IMG/VR virus record: IMGVR_UViG_3300030202_001270
Span: 1-31,347 of that record
From: a virus
Length of the DNA stretch: 31,347 nt
Direction: 5' to 3' (one strand)
This document shows positions 29,291-31,347 of the stretch, one piece after another. The position numbers and the translations under genes are program-made. How positions within the stretch are numbered: position 1 is the first letter of the stretch; each line of letters begins with the position of its first letter. The notes beneath the pieces were generated by a model. The model had not been told where the DNA came from and did no database searches. It saw nothing but the letters and a program-made list of their open reading frames with translations.

Positions 29291-31347
29291 TGATAGATAA
29301 AATTACACCTAGAGCTCTGGATAAAAGTTCAGATTATAGACTTGTACCTAAAACAAGTATGATCGACGCGCTTAATGTTTACATTACTGATGATGGAGAT
29401 GGCGCTGAGGGTAACGTAGGTACGTTAAAAAATGTTAGAGGTAACAGTAGCGTAGATTACGCCACAGAAGCTGATTATCCATCAGCATCTGAAAACGCTG
29501 CGCTTAAAGTTATAGGTAGCGTAACAGATTCCAAGACTAAAATATGTTACTTTTTTGTATGGAGTCAGGTTGCTTCAGATCACGGCATATGGGCTTATGA
29601 CAAGTACGGTAAATTACCTATATCTACATCAGATGGGTTGGGTGTACCTAACTCATTGAGAAAAATATTTACATCGGATCAGTTTAATTTTCCAGAACAC
29701 GGATTTGTAAAAGGGGATGTAGTGTATACCAATACTACAGAGTTCCGAAACCATGCTAAAATCATGTCCGATAATCAATATAACGAGGGTTGGAATATAG
29801 ATTTTGAGAAAGATGCATTGCTGTATTTTACGGACAACGTAAACGAACCTAGAAAGATAAATATATACAGGGCTCTGCTTGAGAAAAATGATGCACTTGC
29901 TGGTCCTGAGTATACAAACGGTAATGAGCTTGAGCTTACAGACTTTATATGCGCGTGTCCTAAGGCTCCTTTAGATAGAATTACCTTTGTGTTTGATGCA
30001 GATGCTTCAGTATCTACAAACAACTTTGCCGCTTCACCTGGATTCCAGTTTGCATATCAACACATATATAAAGATAAAACAGAGAGTGCAATATCCGTGT
30101 ATTCAGAGTCCGCATTCCCACCGTCTATTGTAAACAGAGGAGCAGCTTCTACAAGCGATATACTAGCTCACAACGTATGTATTTTGAGCATACCGCAAGC
30201 TGGTCCAGAAATTGAGTCAATAAGGTTATTGGCAAGATATGGAAACTCAACCAATTTCTTTGAAATAGATGAAATAGGTAATAATGAGTCTGTTACAGAA
30301 AACTGGGATATTGATCAGAGGCTTTATAGATTTTATAACGACAGGGTGGCTTCAGGAGTACACCCTCAGGAGGTAAACAAAACATTTGATAACGTACCCC
30401 GTAAGGCGCAGGCTCAAACAGCCATATCGAACCGCCTCATATATGGGAACTACCTAGAGGGTTTTGATAATATAAACACAGAGTGCAAATCTAAGGTTAT
30501 ATATAACGAAAGACCACCAGACTATCTAGATCTACTGATTCGTACACACGCATCTATAGAACCTACACCGTATGGTGAAAACAGATGTGTAGGTTTTCAG
30601 ATAGATACGACGGAGATGCCTTCAGATATTTCTGCAGGTACTATTATAAACGCCGTTATAGAGTATCAACCAGATAAAAACTTTCATATATATCAAGCGC
30701 ATAATATAGAGAATACTTACCATCAATCTAGACATATGGGTAAGTATTCTGCTAACGCTAAAGGATATAGGAGATACCCTCTTGAAAACGAAAACACAGC
30801 CTTTAACCTTGAGGGGGAGGGTAACAACGTGTTGGATATAGAGAATACTGGAGCTACCTTAACAAACTGGAGTGCTTATAAGCCTGACACTCAAGCAAAT
30901 AACCAAGAAACAGGAAGCGGTTCTTCGGGGGGATATAGAACGGCTAACCAATCTGGTGCTGAGTATTTAGAAAAATTTGGACAAAGATTCTTCGGTAAAA
31001 ACTGGGGTGTGGGTGCACGCGGCGACACGTTTGGTGCTGATTGGATATCTGATGATCATCCAGCTATGCCCTTACAGACACCTAAATGGATTGCTAGCCA
31101 TATGCCGAATACAGATAATGTAAATATTGACCCTCAGGCTGTATACGGAAGTAGTGCGGGTAATCCACTTATTATCAAGAGTGTAAACTTAAGTTTTCAG
31201 GTAAGGTTTACGGTGACGCAGGACATAAACAGCTACGGTAAGACACTTATATCCGAAACCATATGTGAAGCTCTTGCTGGGGCAGAGGGTAATGATTTAA
31301 CGCATTCAGGTGCTGTTGTTATCGATGAACTCATAAATGTTGCAAGA
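29290..31347 (+). CDS. Tail nozzle/muzzle-like protein, 3' end outside window
   Basis: Open for all 686 codons to the window edge. MIDKITPRALDKSSDYRLVP and MIDALNVYITDDGDGAEGN, then GTLKNVRGNSSVDY resemble the opening of large podovirus tail nozzle proteins (xxxITPRxLDKxxDxRLV..xxMIDAxNVxIxxDxxGxxGVIKNVKGN). Repeated beta patterns include ICYFFVWSQ..DHGIWAYDKYGK. ATG overlaps the preceding stop (TAATG). Probably forms the central tail tube below the ring proteins. Total length unknown. Confidence 0.82.
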   Translation, partial: MIDKITPRALDKSSDYRLVPKTSMIDALNVYITDDGDGAEGNVGTLKNVRGNSSVDYATEADYPSASENAALKVIGSVTDSKTKICYFFVWSQVASDHGIWAYDKYGKLPISTSDGLGVPNSLRKIFTSDQFNFPEHGFVKGDVVYTNTTEFRNHAKIMSDNQYNEGWNIDFEKDALLYFTDNVNEPRKINIYRALLEKNDALAGPEYTNGNELELTDFICACPKAPLDRITFVFDADASVSTNNFAASPGFQFAYQHIYKDKTESAISVYSESAFPPSIVNRGAASTSDILAHNVCILSIPQAGPEIESIRLLARYGNSTNFFEIDEIGNNESVTENWDIDQRLYRFYNDRVASGVHPQEVNKTFDNVPRKAQAQTAISNRLIYGNYLEGFDNINTECKSKVIYNERPPDYLDLLIRTHASIEPTPYGENRCVGFQIDTTEMPSDISAGTIINAVIEYQPDKNFHIYQAHNIENTYHQSRHMGKYSANAKGYRRYPLENENTAFNLEGEGNNVLDIENTGATLTNWSAYKPDTQANNQETGSGSSGGYRTANQSGAEYLEKFGQRFFGKNWGVGARGDTFGADWISDDHPAMPLQTPKWIASHMPNTDNVNIDPQAVYGSSAGNPLIIKSVNLSFQVRFTVTQDINSYGKTLISETICEALAGAEGNDLTHSGAVVIDELINVAR

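Noticed and set aside
1-31347. tRNA, rRNA, CRISPR array, integrase or transposase
   Set aside because: None seen by eye; no repeat-spacer pattern and no ORF with integrase or transposase motifs. A tRNA search tool was not run.

Overview
The window looks like part of the genome of a tailed DNA phage infecting a (probably marine) Bacteroidetes/Flavobacteriia host. Evidence for the host: exported proteins with short Bacteroidetes-type signal peptides ending in AQ/SQ, one protein with a C-terminal type IX secretion (T9SS) sorting domain, the Bacteroidetes -7 promoter box TAnnTTTG immediately upstream of several genes, and AT-rich starts without clear Shine-Dalgarno sequences. Evidence for a phage: terminase large subunit, portal, scaffold-like protein, a major capsid candidate, decoration proteins and head-tail/tail-tube proteins, nearly all on the + strand, tightly packed and often joined by TAATG or ATGA overlaps. 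The connector and tail proteins suggest a short-tailed (podovirus) particle; I cannot name the family.

Layout. 1-3849: end of a virion-associated block (acidic protein cut by the window edge, a small beta-rich structural protein, a Gly-rich protein with an EF-hand-like loop, a basic protein). 3853-6217: accessory island with two minus-strand genes (an exported protein and a winged-helix regulator candidate) around a DUF5675-like protein and a LamG-like lectin. 6222-8120: small pre-packaging genes, including a probable tandem GroES-like co-chaperonin and a miniature HNH-like protein. 8120-12665: terminase and portal. 12667-13292: small beta-rich proteins. 13289-17378: envelope-directed cassette (T9SS cargo, Cys-rich protein, outer-membrane barrel candidate, membrane-anchored coiled coil, exported thioredoxin-like protein lacking the active-site cysteines). 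17378-18284: four small basic proteins of types familiar from marine viruses. 18315-22670: virion proteins, scaffold and major capsid. 22698-26787: decoration/fibre proteins sharing an N-terminal domain, with TTCG-loop terminators and new promoters between them. 26805-31347: connector and tail proteins, the last running off the edge.

How it may work together: the co-chaperonin could help fold capsid protein; terminase, HNH-like protein and portal package DNA; capsid, decoration and lectin-like proteins build a glycan-binding shell; ring and nozzle proteins finish the tail. The most unusual part is the envelope cassette, which seems designed to place phage-encoded proteins in the host periplasm, outer membrane and outer surface. 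No gene-free stretch longer than about 175 bases was found, and no tRNA, rRNA or CRISPR array was recognised.
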